From Bacteroidia bacterium (lineage in GTDB: Bacteria; Bacteroidota; Bacteroidia; Chitinophagales; Chitinophagaceae), in assembly GCA_030427635.1 (NCBI GenBank), contig JAUIBA010000025.1, positions 1 to 58,635 on the forward strand: a DNA stretch of 58,635 bases. Direction: 5' to 3'. A program made the translations under genes and the position numbers. Below the pieces are notes generated by a model. The model saw only the letters and a list, made by a program, of their open reading frames with translations, ran no database searches and had not been told where the DNA came from. Positions 50,468 through 58,635 of the stretch are shown here, piece after piece; position 1 is the stretch's first letter, and each line of letters begins with the position of its first letter.

Positions 50468-53005
50468 CTATGTTTTTAACCTGTATTTACTACGCCACGT
50501 CCATATCACTACTGCCAGAGCCAGTGCTATGAGCGCCCACTCATGCGGCTCCGGCACAGAGCCGTCCCCCTTCATGGTAGCATTACCCAGTGCATCTTCC
50601 GTTCGCTTTATACCAAAGCGGTCATAGTCTTTCTGTGTCTCCAGCACTACCAGACTGCTCACCGGGGTTACCACATAAGCCTTTTCTGCCTCGGATACCA
50701 ATGTGCTGTCGCTATAATGCTCAGGATACAGATTGCCCCTCAACTGCTGCATAATGTGGTTGTAGGCATACATGCGCATAATATGGTCATTACCTTTCCT
50801 TACCCTTGCGGTATCACTACTGCGCACTATGCTCAGTCCTGCTGTTGTCACTACCACCATGCTGTCATTCTCACCACTGATAGCAAACATGCCTTCCGCC
50901 AGTAACTGTTTCAGTTGTTCCAGGGTACCCCGCTCATAATCAAATACCCGGTGCTCCCTCAGTGTACGCTGATAAAGTGACTCTTCAGCACCCATATCAT
51001 ACACTTTTACACGTTGCTGCTGCATCCGCATACCTGCCGCCAGATTGTCTGCAAACGGGAACCCTCTCAGCTCCTGCAGCGCAGGGGCATAACGCCCTCC
51101 CTTTGTTATCACCAGTGAGGATGAAGGATCTTTCACCATATGCCAGGGAAACAGGCTGAATCTTCTGCGCCGCAGCCTGTTTACAACCTCATCTGCCTCA
51201 CTCACCGCCATCATTCCCCTGTCATACACATATACGTCCTTTCCTTTCAGCAGCTTTATTAGCTGCTCTGTCTCATCGGCTGTCCACGAGGCATTCAGGT
51301 CCAGATACACGGTATTGAATACCGCCTGCTGCCGCATTTGCTCATACTTATCCAGCTTGTAATTGTTACCGCTATAGCTGAATGTCTGCGTTACAAAACC
51401 AGGGTCTTTCACTGACAGTGACCAGTGTTCTTCATAGTTCCCGGTCCGCTCATAGGTATGTGCTGCGGTACGGTTATAACCTTTCATTTCCGGGTCTGTC
51501 TCCACTCCTGCCCAGTTTATCTGTTGCAGCTCTGTGGCACTGCTGTTATCCGGTCCTTCAAACCATATATTGTTGTAGGTAAGCATACCGTTTCGGTAGT
51601 CAAGAGGGGCGCTTACTCCTATCTTAAATATCCTGTTACCTGCTGCCGGCACCGGAAATACGCGCACACTCACAGTATTACCCTCCTGCCATCGTACTAC
51701 AGACGGGTCTCTGCTCTCTACACCTACTATCTGCCGGTAAGCGCTGTCGGCCTTACCCCGTGTGGTCAATATCCCTGGCTGCTCTTTCCCGTCTATCCAC
51801 AGGCTTAGTGAAGTCACTATGCCACCCTCCGGCAAATGAAAAGTATATATAGCCTCTTCCCGCTCCCACCTGCTCTTCTGTCGCGTATTGCCTACCGTTA
51901 TAGTCTTTTCAGTGTATGCCATCCGCTGCGCAGGCCATATCCTCACATTGGTAGCTATAGTCCTTGTTTTTAAATTCTTTCCTGTCCAGTACCGCTCCTG
52001 TGTTTCATGTCCGGTAAGATACATGGCCTCCAGAATTTTTATCCTGTCATCCTCGGTAAGTGAAGACTCATGACAGAACATAGATGCCACCACTATCAGC
52101 GGGTGGTGTATGCGGGCCATATTCAGCCTGCGCCCGGAAACTTCCCAGTTCATCAGGTCTCCTCCGGTTGCAAACTGCGTATACACCAGGTCACCCTTCA
52201 CATACATCTCTGCTACAGCATCATCCGGTACCTGCTGTGCTACATATACCCAGTCCGGCAGGTCTTTTTCAGCTGTTACCTGTTCTTTCAGCAGGGCATA
52301 CTTCACGGTACTATCCACCTTATTCCACTGGTACAAAAATCCCACCACTGGCAACAGCAAGAGCAGAAACCCGGCACATGCTCCTGGCAGTATATAACTA
52401 TAGTCCTTTGACAGCTTTATGATGATATACACTGTATATACAAGCAGCAGTAGCGGAATAAACGCATGCCACGATATCCCCAGCGCAATACCCAGTACAA
52501 AACTGACCCCATAAGCAGGTATCAGATATACCGACAGATACAGAAACAGGAACAACGCCATACCCAGTACCACCCCCATCACCTGCCGGCCCCATACCGG
52601 CAACCTGTGAAATACTGGCAGCAGCATATATGGCGCCACGCATAACAGCTGCAATACGGAAAACCACAATACAGGATGTTCAAATACTGGTACCGTACTG
52701 TTCAGCGACCATGCACTAATGAATGCCAGTACCAGAAATACCGGTATCTGCTGCCACTGCTTACTGTACAGCATCATAACAGAGAAGGACACGGAAAGCC
52801 CATAATTTGCCAGAAACAACAGGAAGTACTCATCCCCGCCGCTACTTCTTTCACCTCTCGTAATCATAAGGGGCAAAGCATATGTGAGCAGGGAAATAAA
52901 AGCAAAACCAAGGCCATAGCGGTACAGATTATCCTTACCGCCCTGTACTTCAGGGGTCATCATATCATCGGCGTTTGATAAAAAGAAACGCTTATGTGAT
53001 ATCAT
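50468..53005 (-). CDS. VIT-domain membrane protein with PEP-CTERM-like sorting tail, XrtN client
   Basis: About 845 residues. The first ~270 residues contain nine or ten hydrophobic helices, followed by a VIT (vault/inter-alpha-trypsin) domain around residues 385-480 ('IYTFHLPEGGIVTSLSLWID', 'SAYRQIVGVESRDPSVV', 'GNTVSVRVFPVPAAGNRIF'). The C-terminus reads 'VPEPHEWALI', then a hydrophobic segment and a basic 'RSKYRLK', the tripartite exosortase sorting signal. The start is placed at 53005; an upstream Met at 53050 gives 15 more residues. The gene is co-oriented with and 10 nt from the exosortase gene, which supports its being the sorted substrate. Function beyond this is unknown. Confidence 0.82.
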   Translation of the reverse strand: MISHKRFFLSNADDMMTPEVQGGKDNLYRYGLGFAFISLLTYALPLMITRGERSSGGDEYFLLFLANYGLSVSFSVMMLYSKQWQQIPVFLVLAFISAWSLNSTVPVFEHPVLWFSVLQLLCVAPYMLLPVFHRLPVWGRQVMGVVLGMALFLFLYLSVYLIPAYGVSFVLGIALGISWHAFIPLLLLVYTVYIIIKLSKDYSYILPGACAGFLLLLLPVVGFLYQWNKVDSTVKYALLKEQVTAEKDLPDWVYVAQQVPDDAVAEMYVKGDLVYTQFATGGDLMNWEVSGRRLNMARIHHPLIVVASMFCHESSLTEDDRIKILEAMYLTGHETQERYWTGKNLKTRTIATNVRIWPAQRMAYTEKTITVGNTRQKSRWEREEAIYTFHLPEGGIVTSLSLWIDGKEQPGILTTRGKADSAYRQIVGVESRDPSVVRWQEGNTVSVRVFPVPAAGNRIFKIGVSAPLDYRNGMLTYNNIWFEGPDNSSATELQQINWAGVETDPEMKGYNRTAAHTYERTGNYEEHWSLSVKDPGFVTQTFSYSGNNYKLDKYEQMRQQAVFNTVYLDLNASWTADETEQLIKLLKGKDVYVYDRGMMAVSEADEVVNRLRRRRFSLFPWHMVKDPSSSLVITKGGRYAPALQELRGFPFADNLAAGMRMQQQRVKVYDMGAEESLYQRTLREHRVFDYERGTLEQLKQLLAEGMFAISGENDSMVVVTTAGLSIVRSSDTARVRKGNDHIMRMYAYNHIMQQLRGNLYPEHYSDSTLVSEAEKAYVVTPVSSLVVLETQKDYDRFGIKRTEDALGNATMKGDGSVPEPHEWALIALALAVVIWTWRSKYRLKT

Positions 53006-53050
53006 TATTGTGAAAAAACGCACATATTTTAAAAGATAAAAAAACGTCAC

Positions 53051-53343
53051 CTGTAGTTCTTCTATACCAGACTTTACTTACTGTGCACTCGCATTTATGC
53101 CGCGCATATGTAGCAACTATATAGTGGTAATTGTTACTATTTATATACGTTTTCAATTCCTGACAGTTAAAAAGATATATTCTTTGCCATACTGCCTGTA
53201 TATACATATACTAAAGTCTATCACTAATATTAATTGATTTTCAATGAAATGCACAAAAAAGAAAATAAAAAAATATTCATTGTTTTTTGGATAGAAAATA
53301 AATTATACTCAACTTGTGGTTGTATACCACAAACTTTTATCCT
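53051..53343 (+). promoter_or_regulatory. Divergent intergenic region with hairpin before the T9SS gene
   Basis: AT-rich, about 290 bases, no supported gene. TATCTTTT (53031-53038, minus strand), one base off TAnnTTTG, is a candidate -7 box for the VIT gene. A 7-bp inverted repeat TTGTGGT (53314-53320) and ACCACAA (53326-53332) lies 11 nt before the plus-strand ATG; it could fold over the ribosome-binding region or bind a regulator. Confidence 0.45.
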
Positions 53344-56300
53344 ATGAAAAGAAAACTATGGTCAGCATTATCGCTGCTATTATGTGCAGGTATTGCCGTA
53401 GCACAACCCATTACAGGAACGCTGGATGTATGCACAGGCTACGCCACTGCATTGTCTCACACCACACCGGGAGGTTCATGGTCCAGCAGCAACCCTTCAG
53501 TAGCCACAATCGATGGTTCAGGATTAGCCAGCGGTGTTACTGCCGGTACAGCTGTTATATCCTATACCGTTGATGAAACTACAGATGTAGCCACCCTTAC
53601 GGTAAATGCATCCCCTGCTGCCATATCGGGCTCATCCATAGTATGCATTGACGGTAATATCCTTCTGAGCAACACAACATACACAGGCACCTGGAGCAGC
53701 AGCAATACAGGCATCGCTACAGTATCTTATGTATATGACAACAATATTTCTCTTGGCAGAGTATCCGGCATCGCAACAGGTACGGCTACTATCACCTATA
53801 CTGGTAGCAATGGCTGCTATGTTACTCATGAAATAGAAGTACCGGCAGTAATGGGAACACCCATTACCTGCGACTATGATTTTCATGTGTGCGAAGGCTC
53901 GGGGCTTACACTTGCCAATAGTACATCTGGTGGTACATGGAGCAGTAATGACAATTATGTGGGCTTTTTCCCCACTCCTTCCGCTGGCACTATTCTCGGA
54001 GGACATCTTGACCTCGGTCCGGCAAAGGAGATACTTGTATCTTATGTCGGCTATGTAGACGATGTAAAACGCTGTGCACTGCACACCTTCACAGTCAATC
54101 CTTTGGTTCGCGTCACCTATGTAACAGAAGTATGTGTAGGTAGCTCTATAACATTTGTCCCTGATTCATCGGGCGGCACCTGGAGCAGCTCTAACCCTTC
54201 AGTGCTTTACATAGACAGTGCAGGTGTAGCTACAGGCATAATGCCTGTGATAGGTGGCGCAAATATTACCTACCAGCTCACTAACCGCCCTAACTGTGAA
54301 TATAACTATGCCCGTTCATCCCCCACTATTGAGGTACACGACCCGCCGGCCATCACCGGCGACATTGCCATATGTGAGGGTACATCAGGTTTACTCACTA
54401 CAGGCATATCAGGTACATGGAGCAGCAGCAATGCCGCAGTAGGTACTATAGGCACATCTACCGGTATATGGACAGGTATATCTGCCGGCACCACTACCAT
54501 CACATTTACCAAATCTGTGGCATGCTATACCTCTGCCGTAACTACTGTAAACAGTACTCCTGATGCGATAACCGGTACGCTCTCCCTATGCCCTGGTAGC
54601 ACTACCGCACTATCATCAGCTACACCCGGTGGTACATGGACATCCGGAAATACCGGTATTGCTACCGTTGACATAGCTTCAGGTGTTGTATCCGGTATTG
54701 CATCAGGTACAGTAACAATTACCTATACCGCCGCTACAGGCTGTACCACTACCGCTATTGTTACTGTAAATACAGCCCCCACAGCCAGCCCCTACTATGA
54801 TACCGTAGTATGTACCGGAGGCACCCTCCGCCTGTACACAGGCGATGCCGGAGGTAACACCTATTCATGGGCTGGTCCATCCGGCTACACATCCACATTG
54901 CAGAACCCGGAATTAACATCTGTGACCACCTCAGTTAATGGTATATATACGGTCACAGTCACAGCGCCATCAGGTTGTGCTGCTGTATATACGCTCACTG
55001 TAGCCATCTCTGCCACAAGCCCCTACTCCGTATCTGTAACCCAGATAGCGCCATTTACACTATACGGAGAAACGCTGCATACCTACGGCTCCGGACTTAC
55101 CCTCCGTGCCGATGCTTCTGTTACCTTACCTACCTCCGGTGTTACCTACACCTGGACAGGTCCCGTAGCAGGCTCCACTTACACTTTTGCACCTACATTC
55201 ACCCCTTCCACAGTTGTTACCAGCAAAAACTATACGGTAACAGTTGCCTATAACGGCTGTACTGCCTCCAGAAAGGACACCATCATTGTACCCCCTTCCG
55301 GCTGCAGCCCGTACAACTATTTTTCTGTCAATAACTACCGCACATCCAGGGGCCTTTCTGCACTGGGTAGCTGCAGCGATTGCGATACCGTTAAACCATT
55401 CCATACCATAAACAGTTACAGTCTTGATGCCTCCCGCATTGTAGATGGAGAGAACTATTATCTGGCCTATAACCAACCCATGTATCTGTATAAGTCAGAA
55501 TACATAAACAACAACTTCTTTGTTGCTACTGGCGGTCGGGTATTTGTCGATTCTTTTAATTCCGTAACGCTCAATCATTGTCATTTTGCATCCTGTAGCT
55601 GGGTGGGTATCATTGTCCGCAATGGTGTTGACAGAGCCCCCGGTCTCAGGGTCACTAACAATACGCTTATTGAAAATGCATACGGTGGCGCTTATGAAGG
55701 AGTATCCTACAGTGGCGTTATCATATGGAAGACCCCGGGTAGCGGTGGCTACTACACTCCCGGTATGCCGGATATACTGGAAAGTAACGGAGCTATCTAT
55801 AACAGGAATGCCGGAGGCATAACCATAAGAGACTACCAACCCTCCATCGCAGCATGCCCAGGAGGCAGCAGGCTTCCTTTCACTGTTAAGAACAGCATTT
55901 TCAGCCGCGTAGAGCTGGCCTATCATGATTCAGGTACTACCGCCGCCGAAAACTATCCTTTCGCCTGGCCCACCGCCACACAGCTGAAAACGGTAGTATC
56001 TGTTGATACCGTACCCAAATACCTGCTCAATACCTACCCTGCCATTTCAGGTATCACCTGCGGCGGCATTTCAGCGATGAATGTAGGTAACAATGCCATG
56101 CTTACCGCCGGCACTACCGATACTCCTGCTACCTATGAGTACAGCTACATGCATATAGGGGTCAACAGTGAAGACCCTTACTATGACAGCACCAACCTTT
56201 TTGACAGCCTGTTCATTGCAATTTCTCTCATCAATACAAATGCCAGACTGTATAACAACAGCTTGCGCAACATTACTAATATAGGCCTGCTGGTACAGGG

Positions 56301-57720
56301 TTCCTACAATGGTATACATCTGGAAGGCGAATATGATGCACACTCCAATAACCGGTTCTACAACTGTAGCGATGCCATAAGAATGGGAGGCGTTTCCTCT
56401 GTAGACCCATGGGATGTTACCTGCCGCAATACCATATTCAAAGCCGTACAGGGTGTGGCCGGTATGGTACCTTCCTCACTGGGATATAACGGACAATACT
56501 CCGGTGGGCATGGCATTCACAACATCAGCAATAACTATATGGTAAACAATACCATCACACATATAAACTCAGGTACAGCCGCAAACAAAGGCTTTACCTA
56601 CATCCGGGGCAATACCATACTCAGCAAAACATCCTCATCTTCTACCGATGTAATGCCAACAGCCATTTACCTTTTTGATTATAACGGAAGTTCTACCAAT
56701 GGCACACTGGTAGTGGACAGCAACACCATCACGGGTGCCGCACTGGGTATAAACCCGGTCAATATTCTCCAGCGCTTATACATACTGCGCAACAATATCA
56801 CCCTATACCCCTACATCAGCCCTTCTGGCAATATTGTGGCGGGTATCTACACCTATATTACTCCGGGCCTTAAAGAGATAAAGTATAACACTATCACAGG
56901 TCAGGGCTATATCTGCACCAGCGTCACAGGGCCATACCTTACAGGTATGAGGCTGCGTAAGATTGGTACGTCTTCCAACACGTCAGATGTATCCTGTAAT
57001 CTGGTAAGCGATCTGGGTTATGGATTTAATTTTGTCGATGAGTCGTATGTAAGCTGGCGCCGCAATGAAATGCGCCGCGCCCTTACAGGTATGAGCATAG
57101 ATCCCGGTGCATCTATCGGCACACAGGGCTCACTCTGCGACCCATCCGACAATACCTGGACAGGCGACTCGTGTACTTCCTGCGGTGGCTGTGCCGATTT
57201 CCCCGGCTGGGACCACTCCCCTATCAATGCCACATTTACATTGAGTGTTACACCCACATCCTCCATGTTGTATATACGCAACGAGGCTGGGTTTAAACCA
57301 CTGCGCAATGGCAACTATGCTGGTGGTACTGCCTATACATATGGCTCTACCCTGCTCTATGCAGAAGATGGCTCCTGCGACCCGCTCCCTGCCTATACAT
57401 CATGCATATCCGGTCCTGCAGAAAGGTCAGCTGTTGCACACGGCAGTGATATGGCAGATATGCACACCACAGGAGCCATGCAGCTGTTCCCCAATCCTGG
57501 CAATGGCAGCATTACCGTGTCCATTACAGATGCTGATAATGAAGATGCTCATATAAAAGTGACCAATACACTGGGCGCAGAGGTATACAATAGCATACAT
57601 ACCTTTTCCCGCGGGCTTATTCATTTACAGCTGCAGCAACTGCCTCCCGGCTTATACCTGATAAATGTGATTCGCACAGGCGGCACTGTCAGTAATGGCC
57701 GCTTCATTATTATGAAGTAA
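53344..57720 (+). CDS. Large Ig-like and beta-helix protein with T9SS sorting domain
   Basis: A 1458-residue secreted protein. Signal peptide residues 1-21 ('KLWSALSLLLCAGIAVAQ'). Residues about 22-480 have six Ig-like modules with 'GTWSSSN..VATI' then 'SGIA.GTATITYT' and paired cysteines, paralogous to 20127-22811. Two further beta-sandwich segments (about 485-650) follow. About 660-1330 is a long stretch of Asn/Gly-rich turns ('NNTLIENAYGG', 'YNNSLRNITNIGLLV') characteristic of a right-handed parallel beta-helix, the fold of polysaccharide lyases and adhesins. The last ~80 residues ('MQLFPNPGNGSITVSITDAD' to 'GRFIIMK') are a type A T9SS C-terminal domain. It is likely a surface or released polysaccharide-binding or cleaving protein. 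The start is at the in-frame Met with a good signal peptide, not 30 nt upstream. Confidence 0.88.
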   Translation: MKRKLWSALSLLLCAGIAVAQPITGTLDVCTGYATALSHTTPGGSWSSSNPSVATIDGSGLASGVTAGTAVISYTVDETTDVATLTVNASPAAISGSSIVCIDGNILLSNTTYTGTWSSSNTGIATVSYVYDNNISLGRVSGIATGTATITYTGSNGCYVTHEIEVPAVMGTPITCDYDFHVCEGSGLTLANSTSGGTWSSNDNYVGFFPTPSAGTILGGHLDLGPAKEILVSYVGYVDDVKRCALHTFTVNPLVRVTYVTEVCVGSSITFVPDSSGGTWSSSNPSVLYIDSAGVATGIMPVIGGANITYQLTNRPNCEYNYARSSPTIEVHDPPAITGDIAICEGTSGLLTTGISGTWSSSNAAVGTIGTSTGIWTGISAGTTTITFTKSVACYTSAVTTVNSTPDAITGTLSLCPGSTTALSSATPGGTWTSGNTGIATVDIASGVVSGIASGTVTITYTAATGCTTTAIVTVNTAPTASPYYDTVVCTGGTLRLYTGDAGGNTYSWAGPSGYTSTLQNPELTSVTTSVNGIYTVTVTAPSGCAAVYTLTVAISATSPYSVSVTQIAPFTLYGETLHTYGSGLTLRADASVTLPTSGVTYTWTGPVAGSTYTFAPTFTPSTVVTSKNYTVTVAYNGCTASRKDTIIVPPSGCSPYNYFSVNNYRTSRGLSALGSCSDCDTVKPFHTINSYSLDASRIVDGENYYLAYNQPMYLYKSEYINNNFFVATGGRVFVDSFNSVTLNHCHFASCSWVGIIVRNGVDRAPGLRVTNNTLIENAYGGAYEGVSYSGVIIWKTPGSGGYYTPGMPDILESNGAIYNRNAGGITIRDYQPSIAACPGGSRLPFTVKNSIFSRVELAYHDSGTTAAENYPFAWPTATQLKTVVSVDTVPKYLLNTYPAISGITCGGISAMNVGNNAMLTAGTTDTPATYEYSYMHIGVNSEDPYYDSTNLFDSLFIAISLINTNARLYNNSLRNITNIGLLVQGSYNGIHLEGEYDAHSNNRFYNCSDAIRMGGVSSVDPWDVTCRNTIFKAVQGVAGMVPSSLGYNGQYSGGHGIHNISNNYMVNNTITHINSGTAANKGFTYIRGNTILSKTSSSSTDVMPTAIYLFDYNGSSTNGTLVVDSNTITGAALGINPVNILQRLYILRNNITLYPYISPSGNIVAGIYTYITPGLKEIKYNTITGQGYICTSVTGPYLTGMRLRKIGTSSNTSDVSCNLVSDLGYGFNFVDESYVSWRRNEMRRALTGMSIDPGASIGTQGSLCDPSDNTWTGDSCTSCGGCADFPGWDHSPINATFTLSVTPTSSMLYIRNEAGFKPLRNGNYAGGTAYTYGSTLLYAEDGSCDPLPAYTSCISGPAERSAVAHGSDMADMHTTGAMQLFPNPGNGSITVSITDADNEDAHIKVTNTLGAEVYNSIHTFSRGLIHLQLQQLPPGLYLINVIRTGGTVSNGRFIIMK

Positions 57721-57738
57721 CAACACACATACGGTACC

Positions 57739-57773
57739 AGAGCCGGGCTCCCAAGAGCCCGGCTCTTTTATTT
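57739..57773 (+). terminator. Terminator after the large T9SS gene
   Basis: Perfect 12-bp stem AGAGCCGGGCTC (57739-57750) with GAGCCCGGCTCT (57755-57766), 4-nt loop, then TTTATTT. Confidence 0.92.
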
Positions 57774-57910
57774 ACAACTGCGCTCTGAAATCCGGATAAA
57801 CGCCATCGCCCACACAACCATTTATGACCTAAATCTCAGCAGAAATACTTTTCGCGCTCCCCCGTCATTCCACGCTTTTATCCATGCTGCATATATGTTA
57901 TATTGCATAC

Positions 57911-58635
57911 ATGAACCTCACCGAAGCTGGAAAACGAATACAGGAAGCCAAAAGCAAGAAATTACACACCCTGGACCTGAGCGGCTGCCGGGAGTTGAAT
58001 GCCGAAACTTTCCGACAACTGAAGCTGCATGAGCTGGCAGAACACTTGACAGAGCTCAATGTAAATAATTGTAACCTCGGCACCGAAGGTGCTGTTACCA
58101 TCAGTAAAGCCTTACCTAACCTCACCCAACTCGACATCAGCAACAACAACATAGGGGAAAGAGGGGCATCCGCTATCGCACAAAACCTGCATAACCTCAC
58201 CCAACTCAACATCAGCGACAACAATATTGGGGACGACGGGGCTTCCGCTATCGCGCAAAACCTGCATAACCTCGCCCAACTCAACATCAGCTACAACAAA
58301 ATAGGGGAAGGGGGGGCTACCGCTATCGCACAAAACCTACATAACCTCACCCAACTCGACATCCGCGACAACAACATTGGGGAAGGGGGGGCTACCGCTA
58401 TCGCACAAAACCTACATAACCTCACCCAACTCGACATCCGCAACAACAACATTGAGGACCGGGGGGCTTCCGCTATCGCACAAAATCTACACAACCTCAC
58501 CCAACTATACATCAGCTACAACAACATTGCGGACGGGGGGGCTTCCGCTATCGCACAAAACCTACATAACCTCACCCAGCTCGACATCAGCAGGAATGAG
58601 ATAGGAGACGGGGGGGCTAGCGCTATCGCACAAAA
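57911..58635 (+). CDS. Leucine-rich-repeat protein, N-terminal part (runs off the window)
   Basis: The first 241 codons of an open frame with no stop before the window end. An N-terminal ~70-residue leader begins 'MNLTEAGKRIQEAKSKKLH' with no signal peptide, so the protein is probably cytoplasmic unless secreted by another route. From residue 71 come LRRs of 25 residues, 'LTQLDISNNNIGxxGASAIAQN' style, with the 'LxxLxIxxNxI' strand followed by an 'AxAIAxNL' helix, as in ribonuclease-inhibitor type LRRs. Seven repeats fit the window. They are nearly identical at DNA level, so this is a recently amplified array. Such proteins mediate protein-protein recognition. The C-terminus and partner domains are not visible. 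Confidence 0.82.
   Translation, partial: MNLTEAGKRIQEAKSKKLHTLDLSGCRELNAETFRQLKLHELAEHLTELNVNNCNLGTEGAVTISKALPNLTQLDISNNNIGERGASAIAQNLHNLTQLNISDNNIGDDGASAIAQNLHNLAQLNISYNKIGEGGATAIAQNLHNLTQLDIRDNNIGEGGATAIAQNLHNLTQLDIRNNNIEDRGASAIAQNLHNLTQLYISYNNIADGGASAIAQNLHNLTQLDISRNEIGDGGASAIAQ
58121..58635 (+). repeat. 75-bp coding tandem repeats of the LRR gene
   Basis: The repeat 'CTCACCCAACTC...' starts at 58121, 58196, 58271, 58346, 58421, 58496 and 58571, exactly 75 bp apart. The last six copies differ mainly in the codons for the beta-strand face and the loop (N/D/Y/R, S/R, E/D/G/R), while the 'GCTATCGCACAAAA' helix part is nearly constant. The array continues past the window end. Confidence 0.92.

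Noticed and set aside
58121-58635. CRISPR-like or non-coding satellite
   Set aside because: The 75-bp repeats keep one open frame, with no unique spacers, and translate to LRRs.

Overview
The window looks like chromosomal DNA of a Bacteroidota bacterium, probably near Chitinophagaceae (family placement is inference). Support comes from two large proteins with type IX secretion (T9SS) C-terminal domains, the gliding lipoprotein GldH, DUF4402 and DUF4199 proteins, a GSCFA protein, an exosortase-N/VIT pair, and many copies of the Bacteroidota -7 promoter element TAnnTTTG. No rRNA, tRNA, CRISPR array, transposase or integrase was recognised.

Layout. 1-1118: two tandem DUF4402 secreted proteins, the first cut by the window edge. 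1233-5342: SGNH hydrolase, a membrane protein, a TudS/DUF523 protein, then an FkbM methyltransferase and a GT14 glycosyltransferase. 5432-9872: minus-strand ATP synthase operon atpB-E-F-H-A, closed by a terminator and lacking gamma, beta and epsilon. 10001-19859: GT2, an Asp/Glu racemase, LpxH, a three-gene cassette (Lgt-like membrane protein, Tes/MJ0619-like radical SAM enzyme, two-helix membrane protein), gldH, dnaN, an lmo0937-type peptide, galE and an ABC exporter. 20127-31845: a T9SS Ig-repeat protein, BatA-type protein, metal-site-less dihydroorotase homologue, DUF4199, purN, an ECF sigma factor with a membrane partner and an alpha/beta hydrolase, a GSCFA protein, a tiny secreted ORF and asd. 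31960-42516: S41 protease, aat, DEAD-box helicase, CorA, an AlgX-like lipoprotein with an MBOAT acyltransferase, SDR and nadE. 42933-49118: calcineurin-type phosphoesterase with a glycosyltransferase, a lipoprotein, BlaI with an M56/amidase fusion, GHMP kinase and folB. 49123-53005: exosortase with its sorted VIT protein. 53344-58635: a 1458-residue T9SS Ig/beta-helix protein and the start of a leucine-rich-repeat gene with near-identical 75-bp repeats.

Functional themes. Most of the window serves the cell envelope: lipid A and surface glycan synthesis (LpxH, second phosphoesterase, GT2, GT14, GalE, GHMP kinase, MBOAT/AlgX), protein export and sorting (T9SS cargo, exosortase) and envelope sensing (BlaI/M56, ECF sigma). 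Housekeeping genes (atp, dnaN, purN, asd, aat, nadE, folB) lie between these blocks.

The strongest candidates for undescribed biology are: (i) a BlaI repressor with a palindromic operator followed 1 nt later by a BlaR1-like M56 protease whose sensor domain is replaced by a catalytically complete N-acetylmuramoyl-L-alanine amidase; (ii) an Lgt-like protein lacking the expected catalytic His, overlapping a tetraether-synthase-like radical SAM gene; (iii) a set of genes with a -7 element exactly 4 nt before the start codon, implying leaderless mRNAs; (iv) the recently amplified LRR gene with variation at predicted surface positions.
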